A DNA stretch of 54,776 nucleotides from Streptococcaceae bacterium (GCA_031254295.1 JAIRUS010000106.1:1-54776); one strand, 5' to 3'. Shown: positions 42,419 through 51,602, counted from the first letter of the stretch. Numbers and translations: made by a program. The notes: generated by a model not told the origin, from the letters alone.

Positions 42419-43069
42419 GAAGACATATCCAACCATAAGCCCAACATGAGAGAATGAATCTCCCCAAATCAAGTCCTGTATGATCCAGAAAGGAAAAATT
42501 TTACTAATTAAAGCTAACCATTTTGGATAGGCTGATAGCGGTACTATCGTGGCAGATATAATAGGCAAAAGCCCAAGTAAAAGATTTGAATAAAAATATG
42601 GGTTGTTAGCCTGTAGAGAATAAAGACTACTTATCATCGCAAATAGTGATGAGAAAATAATCAATAAAACTAAAATAAGAATGATTTGCCCCAACTTCAA
42701 TTGAATATCAAATTTCAAAAAAGCAAATATCACTAATAAAACACAACTTTGTACTGCCGCAACAAAAAACGAAATCAAAAGTGCGCAAAAATTAAATTTT
42801 AAAAATCCTTTAATGTCAATAAAAATCATCTTCAAAATGTCAATCATTTGAGCAGCCACAAAAATCCCCGAATAAAGACTGACTATTTTAAAAATCGCCG
42901 TCAGGCTAACCGCAGTGAGAATCAGTCGACTTGAATTACCTAAATTTCCATGAGGACTAATGAGATAGAAAAATAAAACTGCAAAAAATGGTTCTAACAA
43001 AAATGTAGTGATAATGGTTTGCCAATTATTAAAAATTGACATATTTCTTAACAAGGTTCTAATCATCAC
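42356..43069 (-). CDS. ABC-2 type permease
   Basis: A 237-residue membrane protein with six predicted segments (for example IITTFLLEPFFAVLFFYLIS, ILILVLLIIFSSLFAMIS, VGYVFFYSGLLLLIIFV). It is the last gene of a four-gene export operon and overlaps the upstream permease by 4 bp. Its 3' end is the attachment site of the adjacent island; the C-terminus appears intact. Substrate unknown. Confidence 0.85.
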   Translation of the reverse strand: MMIRTLLRNMSIFNNWQTIITTFLLEPFFAVLFFYLISPHGNLGNSSRLILTAVSLTAIFKIVSLYSGIFVAAQMIDILKMIFIDIKGFLKFNFCALLISFFVAAVQSCVLLVIFAFLKFDIQLKLGQIILILVLLIIFSSLFAMISSLYSLQANNPYFYSNLLLGLLPIISATIVPLSAYPKWLALISKIFPFWIIQDLIWGDSFSHVGLMVGYVFFYSGLLLLIIFVQRKKILLS

Positions 43070-43812
43070 ATCGCCTCCACTTCACCCTGAATTCGAATCT
43101 TATAAATTAAGCCTCTAAAAAGAAGGTAGGCTAGAACTAACCAAGAAATAAGAACTAAAAGCCACCAAAAACAAGATAGATAAGAAAAACTGACCACTCC
43201 CGTTAATATACGCACAGGAAAACTGATTGGAATGAAATCTCCCAATCTCTCAAAAAATCCTATGTTTGAGTTATTAATACTGAATAAACCAGAAAGAATC
43301 ATGAGAGGTGTTACAAACAATTCTTCATATACAAAAGCATTCTTTGTCAAAAGGAACAGTTCAGCGATAAAATAAGTGACTGCCATTGCAGAAAGCCAAA
43401 ATAAGAGAATAAAAATATAATATTCAGGCTTTAGCTCCACAAAATGAAAACCATTCAATAAACCTGCTATCAAAAAAGATAGGGGGTAAGCGAAAAGCCC
43501 AAAAGTGGCAGGCGCGCTCACTAAGGCAAGCAGATTAACAAGAGATGAATTCGAACTATTTACCAGATAGACAAGTACACCTTGAAATCGTTGAAAATGC
43601 AATATCCCTGCTGACGTTACTGCACTCGTCCACATACCAAAAACTCCAGAAATGATAACATCTTGGGAAGCTAGCATCTTCCCTTGTGATGTTGCACCAA
43701 TATATTTAAGCATTAGAAGACTTAAAGTACTCGTAATTACAAGCCAAATAAAGTAGGAATTTCTCATATACTGTATGAGATGAAAGCGATACATTCTAAA
43801 GAATCTAGCCAT
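43066..43812 (-). CDS. ABC-2 type permease
   Basis: A 248-residue membrane protein with about six segments (FLIAGLLNGFHFVELKPEYY loop; LLVLISWLVLAYLLFRGLI near the end). It overlaps the ATPase by 8 bp and the next permease by 4 bp. Together they make a heterodimeric exporter, as in SagGHI-type or peptide-immunity transporters; the analogy is structural only. Confidence 0.85.
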   Translation of the reverse strand: MARFFRMYRFHLIQYMRNSYFIWLVITSTLSLLMLKYIGATSQGKMLASQDVIISGVFGMWTSAVTSAGILHFQRFQGVLVYLVNSSNSSLVNLLALVSAPATFGLFAYPLSFLIAGLLNGFHFVELKPEYYIFILLFWLSAMAVTYFIAELFLLTKNAFVYEELFVTPLMILSGLFSINNSNIGFFERLGDFIPISFPVRILTGVVSFSYLSCFWWLLVLISWLVLAYLLFRGLIYKIRIQGEVEAM

Positions 43813-44575
43813 GATTCCCTCCGAGCTTTGCGATCAGTCCAAGATATGACTCTTCCAAGGTAGCCGGTCGATCAATGTGCCTGATTCCTGACTCTTCAAT
43901 TATACTAGCTAAATCCCCCATAAAAGCCACCTTTCCTTCTGTGAGTAAGAAAATTCGGCTCGCCATATCACTGACTTCATGAAGAATATGACTAGTCAAA
44001 ATGATAGACTTACCACTTTTAGCAATTTCTTTGATTGTGGCTCGAATATCCTGAGACATCTCTGCGTCCACTCCATTTGTGGGTTCATCGAGCAAAAGAA
44101 TGGAACAGTCTTTCAAGAGACCTCGGGCGATATGTAAACGTTGAAGCATACCCATTGATAATGCGCTTACCCGTTTGTTTCTATGTTCTGTCAACTCAAC
44201 AATTTCCAAGACTTCTTCTATTTTTCTCTGTGCCTGCGCTCTCTTTAGCCCTTCTAAAGTTGCAAAAAAGTCCAGATTTTCCTCAATACTGGCATTTTTA
44301 TAAAAACCAGTACCGCCACCAAAAACTGTACTGACTTGATGGTTGAGTTGATTCAGTTGATTTGTCAAATCATTACCTTTAATCTTTAAGCTTCCAGAAT
44401 CACTGCTCAAAAAACCAGATAATATCTTCAAAAGTGTTGTCTTTCCTGCTCCATTTGGACCGATAAAGGAAATAATTTCTCCTTTATATAAGTCAAAACT
44501 AACATCTTTTACTACAGTATGTTCACCATATTTTTTAGAAATTTTCTGAACACCAAGTATTTTTTCAGTTCTCAT
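43805..44575 (-). CDS. ABC transporter ATP-binding protein
   Basis: A 256-residue ATPase. Walker A is GPNGAGKTT (about residue 39). The signature is degenerate, LSMGMLQRL instead of LSGGQ. Walker B is LLLDEPTNGVD, with the H-loop in LTSHI. It belongs to the DrrA/CcmA-like drug and peptide export class. It is coupled by 4-bp overlap to the TPR gene upstream and by 8 bp to the permease downstream. Confidence 0.93.
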   Translation of the reverse strand: MRTEKILGVQKISKKYGEHTVVKDVSFDLYKGEIISFIGPNGAGKTTLLKILSGFLSSDSGSLKIKGNDLTNQLNQLNHQVSTVFGGGTGFYKNASIEENLDFFATLEGLKRAQAQRKIEEVLEIVELTEHRNKRVSALSMGMLQRLHIARGLLKDCSILLLDEPTNGVDAEMSQDIRATIKEIAKSGKSIILTSHILHEVSDMASRIFLLTEGKVAFMGDLASIIEESGIRHIDRPATLEESYLGLIAKLGGNHG

Positions 44576-45048
44576 AGAAATAAATCCCTGTCTCTATTTT
44601 TTAGCTTCATCGCGAGATGTTCAGCTGCCTCTGTATTTCCAATTTTATCATTTGCTGCAACTAGAACTTTATAAGCTTGTTCAGCTGCTAATACATCACC
44701 AATCATTTTATTAATTTGAATCGCTTGCGTTGCATGATTGAGCGCATCATTGTATAAACCATTCCGATATTCTAGTACAGATAAAATCCCTAGAGTTTCT
44801 CCGATATACTCTGATTGATTTTTTAAATTTCTATCTAAATTCGCTTTCAAAATCAAAATGGCTTCTTTCCAATTCCCCTTAAAAATTTCAAGTTGCCCCC
44901 TATTTATTGCGATTTGACTCAAATAGCGCAAAATCATATCAAAACGAACAGGGTCTTTCTTTTCTAGCTCTATCAAATTATCTAGTAACCCAAAACTACA
45001 GTTATTATATTTAGACTTTAGCATAAAAATCAGAAATTTGTCAACCAT
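44572..45048 (-). CDS. TPR-repeat protein of an ABC export operon
   Basis: A 158-residue helical protein. Two to three TPR-like units can be seen: GQLEIFKGNWKEAILILKAN, LSVLEYRNGLYNDALNHATQ and KVLVAANDKIGNTEAAEHLA. No helix-turn-helix is present, so it may be a sensor or adaptor, or the C-terminal part of an Rgg-like regulator. No clear ribosome site is visible before ATG 45048; an upstream start is possible. First gene of the operon. Confidence 0.65.
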   Translation of the reverse strand: MVDKFLIFMLKSKYNNCSFGLLDNLIELEKKDPVRFDMILRYLSQIAINRGQLEIFKGNWKEAILILKANLDRNLKNQSEYIGETLGILSVLEYRNGLYNDALNHATQAIQINKMIGDVLAAEQAYKVLVAANDKIGNTEAAEHLAMKLKNRDRDLFL

Positions 45049-45096
45049 TTTGTTTATTTTTCTGAAAACTAACTCACATTTCGTATTTTGTCTATT

Positions 45097-46374
45097 TTAA
45101 AAACTAAATTTCTCTCCATAGACATTGCTTGACTTAACCCCTTTTTTCTTAAGCATTGTCATCGTGCCGTTCATCATCTGGTTTGATCCACCGACAAGGA
45201 AGAATGAGCTATCATCGGCTAGTTTCCCCATTTGATACTCTGACAATCGCCCAACTTGAGACATATAGTTAAAGTTCGGGTATTCCGTCGCCAAGCCTTG
45301 TAAGAAATCTTCATAAATCAAGTCCTTTTCTTCATGCCCAACACGAACAAATGTAATCTCACGCTTGCCAACATAATATAGCACAATTGCAATTAAAGGA
45401 ACTGAGCCAATACCTGAACCAATCAAAACTAAAGGCTGATTTTTATGTTCTTCCAAAGCTTCATGAAGACGCCCATAGCCTCCATCAATTTTTACGCGAC
45501 TGTTTAACTTCACTTTATCTAACAAAGCTGTAAAGTCAGAATAATTCCGAATCGCAAACACAAGCTGCTTCTTTTTACGGTTGTACTGCAATATCGAGAA
45601 AGGGTGTTTCTCTTTCATTCCTTCTTCATCTGGAAATGAAATAAAGGTAAAGTCACCTGCTCTAAAATGAACATGATGTTTGAGTTGGACAACGATTTCT
45701 GTGACATTATCTGCCAGCTTACGGTTTGAAATCAATGTACCGTTATGAAAAGCCAGAGGTTTGATGAAATGATAACTGACATATAATATTGCCGTAATAG
45801 CTGTATAAAGATAGAACCAGAACATATAGGCACTTATTGCCGTTATATACGAAATCAAAAGCACATGCCCAAAGACTAACAAAATCGCCACAATGTTCAA
45901 GCGATGTAGCCAAAGTGACACCTCATAATTAAAAACTTTCTCTAGTCGCTGTTTCAGATTATTTGCCAGACGACTTCGCCCAGTCAACCAGCTTGACATA
46001 AAGAAAATCGAATAAAGCAAGACTGCAATAAGCAGATATAGGGCAATATTCCCAGTCAAAGAAATCATTCCTGTAGATAGTAATAGCTCACTGTGAAAGA
46101 ATGCCAGAACAACGGCAAGCGTCCCAACAATTCCGTGTAAGAAATACATCTCTGGCAAGCCTATTAAACGGTCCAACCAGCGCGGTTTCTCGGATAGTGC
46201 TGTGACAAGCAACATCCAAACATAAGCAATCGTGCCGATTTGCGTTCCAAAAATAGCCGAAGCATTAACAGTTCCTTTTAAGCCTTGCGTCGCTGTGACA
46301 ATCAAGGGCAAGGGCGAAACAAATATGACAAGTAGCCAGAAAAGTCCCAGCCAGTAACGGTGTTTTTTTAGCAT
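45097..46374 (-). CDS. Ferric-reductase-like flavin oxidoreductase
   Basis: A 425-residue membrane enzyme. The N-terminal half has six membrane segments (ferric-reductase-like, with His residues in FLHGIVGTLAVVLAFFHSEL and SLWLHRLNIVAILLVFGHVL, possible haem ligands). The C-terminal half has an FAD-binding region (RAGDFTFISFPDEEG, KHPFSI) and an NAD(P)-binding region (LIGSGIGSVPLIAIVLYYVG). It would move electrons from NADH across the membrane. It lies after FMN-binding and apbE genes, forming a flavin electron-transfer operon. Confidence 0.88.
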   Translation of the reverse strand: MLKKHRYWLGLFWLLVIFVSPLPLIVTATQGLKGTVNASAIFGTQIGTIAYVWMLLVTALSEKPRWLDRLIGLPEMYFLHGIVGTLAVVLAFFHSELLLSTGMISLTGNIALYLLIAVLLYSIFFMSSWLTGRSRLANNLKQRLEKVFNYEVSLWLHRLNIVAILLVFGHVLLISYITAISAYMFWFYLYTAITAILYVSYHFIKPLAFHNGTLISNRKLADNVTEIVVQLKHHVHFRAGDFTFISFPDEEGMKEKHPFSILQYNRKKKQLVFAIRNYSDFTALLDKVKLNSRVKIDGGYGRLHEALEEHKNQPLVLIGSGIGSVPLIAIVLYYVGKREITFVRVGHEEKDLIYEDFLQGLATEYPNFNYMSQVGRLSEYQMGKLADDSSFFLVGGSNQMMNGTMTMLKKKGVKSSNVYGEKFSF

Positions 46375-46401
46375 AATAAATTCTCCAAAAGCAATTTCGC
46401 T

Positions 46402-47178
46402 TTATTTTCTAACTTTTTCTAGCTTTTTTCCATGATAATCTACTGCAAATGCTCGAAGATTTGCTGGCATGCGTGTTTCAAAATCGACCATCAAGGCCGT
46501 TGCCCAAACATCTACTTCTTGCAAGCTTTGTCCAATAACAGTCGTCTGCACAAGCTTTTTATCTGCCCCAATAATATGATTTCCTCGCTCAGCCGTGCCA
46601 GAAGTCGCAATTGCACCATTCCTCATCGGAACCTCAGCAATAATTTTCATCTTGTCAAATGGATCTACGATGCCAATTCCAAAAGTCCAATCTGCCCCTT
46701 CTTTCGTCGCCATCTGCATATCCCCACCACCATTTAGATTAAGTGCTATGATATTTTCCTGTTCAAAAAGTGGCATCAGATAACGGTTGAAGCCTTCCTC
46801 AATCGCCCAGCCTTTCACAAAACCACTCGGATTATATCCAGTTGGTAGCATCGCGTTAAAGGAATGATGCGTCGCGTCATAAGCTTGGCTACAAGACACA
46901 TAAACAAAACGCATCTCGTCAGACATCGACAGAAAGTCCAGCTCACCACGTTTAAACTGATTCAACTCAGAAGTCTCAATAAACGGTGAGAAGACTTCTT
47001 CAACATGCCAAAGCCACGCCTCCAGCTCAGCCTGAGCGGTTTCAATTTTGGCTATTAGATTTTCAGAGATAAGATTATCTGCAACCACAACTTGACTAGT
47101 AAAGGCTGTCCCCATGCCCATATAGACAAGACTGACAAGCTGATTTTTTTCATCGATTTGTTTTACTATCTTCTCCAT
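46402..47178 (-). CDS. apbE: FAD:protein FMN transferase
   Basis: A 258-residue ApbE-family enzyme that links FMN to Thr/Ser of target proteins. Family features: GMGTAFTSQV near the start, FNAMLPTGYNPSGFVKGWAI, LNLNGGGDMQM and GAIATSGTAERGNHI. It is shorter than usual (about 300-350) and has no signal peptide, so it may act in the cytosol or membrane-side. It begins 2 bp after the FMN-binding gene, its probable substrate. Confidence 0.93.
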   Translation of the reverse strand: MEKIVKQIDEKNQLVSLVYMGMGTAFTSQVVVADNLISENLIAKIETAQAELEAWLWHVEEVFSPFIETSELNQFKRGELDFLSMSDEMRFVYVSCSQAYDATHHSFNAMLPTGYNPSGFVKGWAIEEGFNRYLMPLFEQENIIALNLNGGGDMQMATKEGADWTFGIGIVDPFDKMKIIAEVPMRNGAIATSGTAERGNHIIGADKKLVQTTVIGQSLQEVDVWATALMVDFETRMPANLRAFAVDYHGKKLEKVRK

Positions 47179-47180
47179 AC

Positions 47181-47648
47181 TTAAACCGCCTGTGTCAAAG
47201 CATTTTGTAGAGATTCTGTAAATCCGTCATAAGTCACTGTTGCGCCTGATACAGCTTGGATACTGGCAGAATTCGCCGTCTTGGCTTCGCTAATATATTC
47301 TGGCTGAGCTACGTCATCAATCGAAGTTGATTTACTATTTCCATCATCTGATGTACTCTTTAGAAAGACAACATTTGTAATTTTTCCGCCTGATATTGTT
47401 ACCTCGACCTGAACATTTCCCCATTGGGTTGAGACAGTACTTCCAGTATAAGTTCCATCTTTGTATGCCCCAGTTGTGCTACTAGAACCAGATGAAGCTG
47501 TACTTGAAATTGAACTTGATGTGTTCGTAGTTGTATTTGAGACGACTGAACTTGTACTTGTTGATTTTTGGTTAAAAAACCAAAAGATATCTGCGATTGC
47601 AACAACTGCAATCAGGGCTGAGACAATAATTGAGACTACTTTTTTCAT
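47181..47648 (-). CDS. Membrane-anchored FMN-binding domain protein
   Basis: A 155-residue protein. It has one N-terminal membrane anchor (MKKVVSIIVSALIAVVAIAD), no lipobox, a Ser/Thr spacer (about 30-60) and an FMN-binding domain (DGTYTGSTVSTQWGNVQVEV, then QAVSGATVTYDGF). SGATVT is the flavinylation site recognised by ApbE. ATG 47648 with AGGTAG is used; the track's 47696 is an over-extension. It is the probable extracytosolic electron carrier of this operon. Confidence 0.9.
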   Translation of the reverse strand: MKKVVSIIVSALIAVVAIADIFWFFNQKSTSTSSVVSNTTTNTSSSISSTASSGSSSTTGAYKDGTYTGSTVSTQWGNVQVEVTISGGKITNVVFLKSTSDDGNSKSTSIDDVAQPEYISEAKTANSASIQAVSGATVTYDGFTESLQNALTQAV

Positions 47649-47664
47649 TTTTCTACCTGATTTC

Positions 47665-47757
47665 TTATAATGTATAAGGAACGATATAGATCGCATCTAT
47701 AACAATCGCCACTGCGACCATTACCGTAAATAAAATTGCAAGAGTTTTTTTCATCAT
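47665..47757 (-). CDS. 30-residue single-pass membrane peptide
   Basis: A short ORF not in the track. It starts MMKKTLAILFTVMVAVAIVI and ends DAIYIVPYTL, with TTAGGTAATT before the ATG. Its N-terminus resembles the anchor of the FMN-binding protein 17 bp downstream, so it may be a duplicated anchor or a small subunit. Real expression is unproven. Confidence 0.55.
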   Translation of the reverse strand: MMKKTLAILFTVMVAVAIVIDAIYIVPYTL

Positions 47758-47869
47758 AATTACCTAATTTCTTATTTTCATTATTTAGTGATTCGCTAGC
47801 CTGAAACCTAGCTTCGTAAATAATATTATCAGACAATTTTAACTTGAAACTTAAACTAAGATAAATCAA

Positions 47870-48288
47870 AACTTAAACTCCATGATTCAATCAACTAATT
47901 TTAAAAACAAAAAACCTTACAGTTTACACTATAAAGCTCGATGAAATCTATACAATCCTTCTAGGAATTAGGCCAAAACCCGAGCCCATTATGAATCTGA
48001 TCCGCATTTATCTAGGTCATAAAAATAAGTAATTTGAGTAATATCTGACAGATTTCACTCTTTGTTCTATTATACGGTAAAATAATTAAATTTGCTAAAT
48101 TTTTATCTTTAATTAGATTAATTTATAAAAATATATTTTCAACCTTGCTCATATAACTTTCATAAAATATAAACAACGGGACTTACTGCGGAGCTTCGCT
48201 CCTCCGTTGGCCATTCGCGCTATGCGACTAAAGCCGCTAGGCGAAGTGGCGAACCCGTTACAAGTTCTGCGTACACTGTTTTCACATT
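47870..48288. other. Non-coding gap between electron-transfer operon and tRNA-Leu
   Basis: AT-rich with no gene I can support. It holds a small hairpin GGAGC-TTC-GCTCC (48189-48201 region) and an AAAGCCGCTAGG segment also present at about 12915, possibly a relic of a shared repeat. Confidence 0.4.
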
Positions 48289-48328
48289 AAAATAAAATAG
48301 CAGGGTTTCCACCCTGCTATTTTATTTT
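48289..48328 (-). terminator. Terminator after tRNA-Leu
   Basis: Perfect 17-bp stem: AAAATAAAATAGCAGGG (48289-48305), 6-nt loop, and its complement (48312-48328). T-rich arm on both strands. Confidence 0.85.
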
Positions 48329-48329
48329 A

Positions 48330-48412
48330 TGCGGAAGACGGGACTTGAACCCGTACACCCTTATGGGCACTAGCACCTGAAGCTAGCGCGTCTGCCATTC
48401 CGCCACTCCCGC
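48330..48412 (-). tRNA. tRNA-Leu (anticodon CAG)
   Basis: An 83-nt class II tRNA. The acceptor pairs GCGGGAG with CTTCCGC, discriminator A. Anticodon stem CTAGC/GCTAG encloses loop TTCAGGT (anticodon CAG, codon CUG). A variable arm (TGCCCATAAGGGTGT) and the T-loop GTTCAAGTC are present. CCA is not encoded. Confidence 0.95.
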
Positions 48413-48497
48413 ATACTTGATAAGTTTATCAAATTTAGGTCTGAAAAGCAAGTTTTGTATTCTTACTATTTTATATTACTATACTAAAATGAGTCAC

Positions 48498-48535
48498 AAA
48501 AAAAGTCAACTTCAAAGCAGAAGTCAACTTTTCCT
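48498..48535 (-). terminator. Terminator of the OppA-type gene
   Basis: Minus strand AAAGTTGACTTC, loop TGCTTT, GAAGTTGACTTT, then a T-run. The stem has a TG/TG internal mismatch. Confidence 0.65.
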
Positions 48536-48538
48536 ATG

Positions 48539-50179
48539 TTATTTTTTCAGTTCCACATTTTTGAAATCATAATTCAAACCTGTAGAAACAAATTGTAGCC
48601 CTTGAATCTTCGGATTCAGTAAGGCTGGAGAAGATTGAAAATCAACTGGGTTAATATATGAGCCTTGATAAAGAGCCGTTTCACAAGCTTTATAATCTTC
48701 ATAAAGTGCAGTTGGATTCAGTACATCTGGTGTTGTTGAAGCCTTTTGATAGGCCGTATCGAACTCTTTAGAAGAGAACTTCCCATCATTATATGAACCA
48801 CCTGTCAAAAACATCTGCAGGAAAGTTGATGGCTCTGCGTAGTCACCCCCCCAGCTTGCAAGCACAATGTCAAAGTTTGCCACCTGTTGATCGTTCAAAC
48901 GTTGTTTAAACGGAACACCTTTGAGAGAGAGTTTCAGCCCTGGAAGATTTGACTGCAAGCTCTGTTGTAGATAAGTCGCAAAAGCCGTCGCGACAGGTTG
49001 ATCACTCGCGTACTCAAAACTCAATGAGAGGCTTGTCACACCGAGTTCTTTGAGACCTTCCGCAAAGAGTGTCTTAGCCTTGGCTGGATCATAAGTATAA
49101 CCTTGTTTAGCATAAGTTGCAAAGTCTTCGCCTGTCGGTGTCTTGGCTAGCCCAGAAGGGGAAAGCGAACTAGCGACTTTTGAGCCCGGTGTTGCAACAT
49201 TAATGGCACCTTTACGATCCGTTGCAAGATTAAGAGCTTCACGAATCTTCTGATTTGTAAGAGCTTTTACTTTGCCTGTTTGATTGTATTCGATATAGTC
49301 AGTACGGGCTTGTACAAATGTTTTAAAACCTGCATTTGACTTATTCGCTGAGACAAGGCTCGGCGTGGTAAGAAAGGCCAAGTCAAGTTTTCCTTGCTTG
49401 TAAAGTGCCACTGCTGTCGTGGGCTGTGAGATTGTTTGAAAGTCAAGTCCGCTTGCCTTAACAGAGCTCGCATCATAGTAAGCTGGATTCTTCACGACAC
49501 TGAAACTCTTATTATTGCCTGACCAAGGATTTTTCGATGTGAATTTGAAAGGACCATTGTATACCATCTTGTCTGAAGAAGTCCCATACTGCTTGCCATA
49601 TTTTTCTACCACTTTTTGATTTTCCGGCATAAAGATGGCCTGACCCAGCAGGTATTTAAAGTAAGGCGTTGGTGCTTCTAAAGTGATAACCAGCTTTGTG
49701 CTCGACTCAGCCTTAATTCCAAGCTGAGATAAATCTGTTATCTTTCCAGAATTGATGTCATTCGCATTCTTCACCACGCCCATCAGATAGGCATACTGTG
49801 ATGCCGTGTCGGGATTTACACCACGTTGCCATGAATAAACAAAGTCCTTAGCCGTTAAGGCATCTCCATTTGACCACTTCAGTCCATCGCGTAAAACAAC
49901 CGTATAAGTCAGACCATCTTTTGAGACATCAATTGACTTGGCCAATGCATTGGCCGGCTGCCCAGAAGAATCCACACGCGTCAAACCTTCCTGGGTCGTT
50001 CCAACAATCGTGTAAGAATACTGATCTGTTACTAGCGACTGATCCAGTGTAGAAATGTCCACAGGCAAAGAGAAAGAGGGATTACGTGAACTACTACCAC
50101 TTGAAGAAGAACAAGCTGAAAGTGCCCCCACAAGTATAACTGCTGTTGACAATAAAGAAATTTTTTTCCATTTTTTCAT
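48539..50179 (-). CDS. Peptide ABC transporter substrate-binding lipoprotein (OppA-like)
   Basis: A 546-residue lipoprotein that captures oligopeptides at the cell surface. The signal MKKWKKISLLSTAVILVGAL ends in lipobox LSAC. The family-5 solute-binding pattern is clear: EGLTRVDSSGQPANALAKSI, LRDGLKWSNGDALTAKDFVY, IREALNLATDRKGAI and a C-terminal DIVLASWGGDYAEPSTFLQM. ATG 50179 has AGGAGT upstream; the track start at 50230 is over-extended. No permease or ATPase lies nearby, so it is an orphan receptor that would feed an Opp/Dpp system elsewhere, or sense signal peptides. Confidence 0.94.
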   Translation of the reverse strand: MKKWKKISLLSTAVILVGALSACSSSSGSSSRNPSFSLPVDISTLDQSLVTDQYSYTIVGTTQEGLTRVDSSGQPANALAKSIDVSKDGLTYTVVLRDGLKWSNGDALTAKDFVYSWQRGVNPDTASQYAYLMGVVKNANDINSGKITDLSQLGIKAESSTKLVITLEAPTPYFKYLLGQAIFMPENQKVVEKYGKQYGTSSDKMVYNGPFKFTSKNPWSGNNKSFSVVKNPAYYDASSVKASGLDFQTISQPTTAVALYKQGKLDLAFLTTPSLVSANKSNAGFKTFVQARTDYIEYNQTGKVKALTNQKIREALNLATDRKGAINVATPGSKVASSLSPSGLAKTPTGEDFATYAKQGYTYDPAKAKTLFAEGLKELGVTSLSLSFEYASDQPVATAFATYLQQSLQSNLPGLKLSLKGVPFKQRLNDQQVANFDIVLASWGGDYAEPSTFLQMFLTGGSYNDGKFSSKEFDTAYQKASTTPDVLNPTALYEDYKACETALYQGSYINPVDFQSSPALLNPKIQGLQFVSTGLNYDFKNVELKK

Positions 50180-50236
50180 AAACTTACTCCTAATATAATA
50201 TTGTGAGATATTTTCAGAAAATTCAATCACAAATAA

Positions 50237-50264
50237 ATTATACTAATTTTATTTGAAAAGTCAA
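50237..50264 (-). promoter_or_regulatory. Promoter of the OppA-like gene
   Basis: Minus strand TTGACT (50264-50259), 16-bp spacer, TATAAT (50242-50237). Leader of about 50 nt. Confidence 0.75.
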
Positions 50265-50383
50265 CCATAACTAGTTTTGGTCATTAAATTTATTCAATAT
50301 ATGCGAAATCGCATTTTTTAATTGCTAGTCCATAACAAATCACTAATTAGAGTGAAGTGTCCCCCGAATAAATGACACACAAT

Positions 50384-50419
50384 AAAAAGCATCTGTCAAA
50401 ATAAATGGAGATGCTTTTT
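50384..50419 (+). terminator. Hairpin before the IS relic
   Basis: AAAAAGCATCT (50384-50394) and AGATGCTTTTT (50409-50419) with a 14-nt loop, directly before the orfA ATG. It may limit read-through into the transposase gene. Confidence 0.65.
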
Positions 50420-50421
50420 TC

Positions 50422-50571
50422 ATGGCAAAGAAAGGTCAAAAGTTTCAGAAATACACAGAAGAATTCAAGCAAGAGATATTTACGCACTATAGTTCTGGTA
50501 TTCCCACCTCAGTTCTCTCAAAGAGGTTTAAAGTGCCCGAACAGACAATTAGCACACCGGAATATCAATGA
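50422..50571 (+). pseudogene. Truncated IS3-type transposase orfA
   Basis: A 49-codon frame, MAKKGQKFQKYTEEFKQEIF to SVLSKRFKVPEQTIST, is the N-terminal helix-turn-helix of an IS3-type orfA. After TIST the expected sequence is replaced by PEYQ and a stop, so the element was cut by a deletion. The track's frame at 50405 is a shadow. It is a different IS type from the relic at 2337. Confidence 0.8.
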
Positions 50572-50606
50572 CATATATCCCTCCTCTTTAAAAAAATTTT
50601 TTATAA

Positions 50607-51226
50607 CTAATGAGTTGATACAATAAAAATTATCGTGATAATTAAATTATAACTAGCATGAACGAATATACTGTCAGATACCGCTTTTCTGCGATGAAAA
50701 ACATAAGTAATTATCAACGCTATTGGAATATAACGAATAATCGAAATCGTAAAACCAGTATGTGTAAAAGCAAAAACAAATGAGCTTAAAAATAAGCTAA
50801 AACTGGGTTCTTAAATAATTTATAAAAATAAGCTCTGTAAATTAGTTCTTCCATAAATGCTGCAAATACAGGCGTGAGAAGCATATACCATATAGGAAAA
50901 TTAGTATACTTTAACCACACTATTTTCCCTGACGGAATTGGTCCCAAAATAAGCTGAGATATATAATTGACAAGCCCAACGACTAGAAAAGCAATAATGA
51001 TAATTAAAAATAGAATCATGAGATTTTTTATCTGAAAAGTTTTACGCCAATCTTGGAATAACCCATTGTATGCTGCAAGGGTAACAGATATTAAAACTAC
51101 AATAAAATCCAGAAGTACTGATAGCCAATAAAATGTGTTCTCTGGTACAACTAGATAAGTAAGAGAGGGTACAATACCTAGCCCAAAAGTTACTAACAAT
51201 AGTGAAATCGCCTTTAATTTGCTCAT
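50607..51226 (-). pseudogene. CPBP (Abi/PncO-type) membrane protease, broken by a one-base frameshift
   Basis: The track gives 146 residues ending NPVLAYF. If one T were added to the T5 run at about 50790-50795, the frame continues LSSFVFAFTHTGFT to SIFVHASYNLIIT and stops at 50607, a normal CPBP length of 206. Motif 1 is FMEELIYR (EExxxR), motif 2 FAFTHTG and motif 3 FVHASYN lie in the lost part. CPBP proteins often give self-immunity to class II bacteriocins. Ribosome site GGAGAG precedes ATG 51226. A homopolymer sequencing error or phase variation could explain the shift. It lies directly after peptide 1. Confidence 0.85.
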
Positions 51227-51294
51227 TAACTCACTCTCCTTTATTTTTACATGGATAGAGAGCCTAGAAATCTACGGCTCTCTATTCATATAAA

Positions 51295-51468
51295 TTACAT
51301 TGGTTGACACGTTCTTGTAGCCTGACAAACCATGTTGTAAAACCAAGGATGTGTCGGCCCTGAAGGTACATAGCCTCCGCCTTCCACTGCTGATTGGCGT
51401 CCGCCATTAATCTCTTGCAATTCTTCATCTGTCATTTCTACAAAATCACTAATATTAAAATCTTTCAT
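51295..51468 (-). CDS. Double-glycine leader peptide 1 (bacteriocin-like)
   Basis: A 57-residue peptide not in the track. Leader MKDFNISDFVEMTDEELQEI ends NGG, the classic processing site of C39-peptidase exporters. The predicted mature part has 34 residues, Gly/Pro-rich, with two cysteines in CQATRTC that could form a disulfide. The second ATG of ATGATG is best spaced from AGAAGG. It lies under operator-promoter 1 with a leader of about 130 nt, and before the CPBP immunity-type gene. Confidence 0.85.
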   Translation of the reverse strand: MKDFNISDFVEMTDEELQEINGGRQSAVEGGGYVPSGPTHPWFYNMVCQATRTCQPM

Positions 51469-51602
51469 CATTAACCTTCTTTCTCCGAATTTCTCGGCCT
51501 TTCCACAACCTTAGTTTAGATTAGGCAACATGCTATACAATGCTCAACGTTTTATAAGTTAGTCATTGGACTCACCCCCTTTTCTTTATACCTTATGATA
51601 TA

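Noticed and set aside
47990-48031. Short frame ending LIRIYLGHKNK, like an integrase LGHK motif
   Set aside because: Only a dozen residues with no further integrase features; chance is likely.
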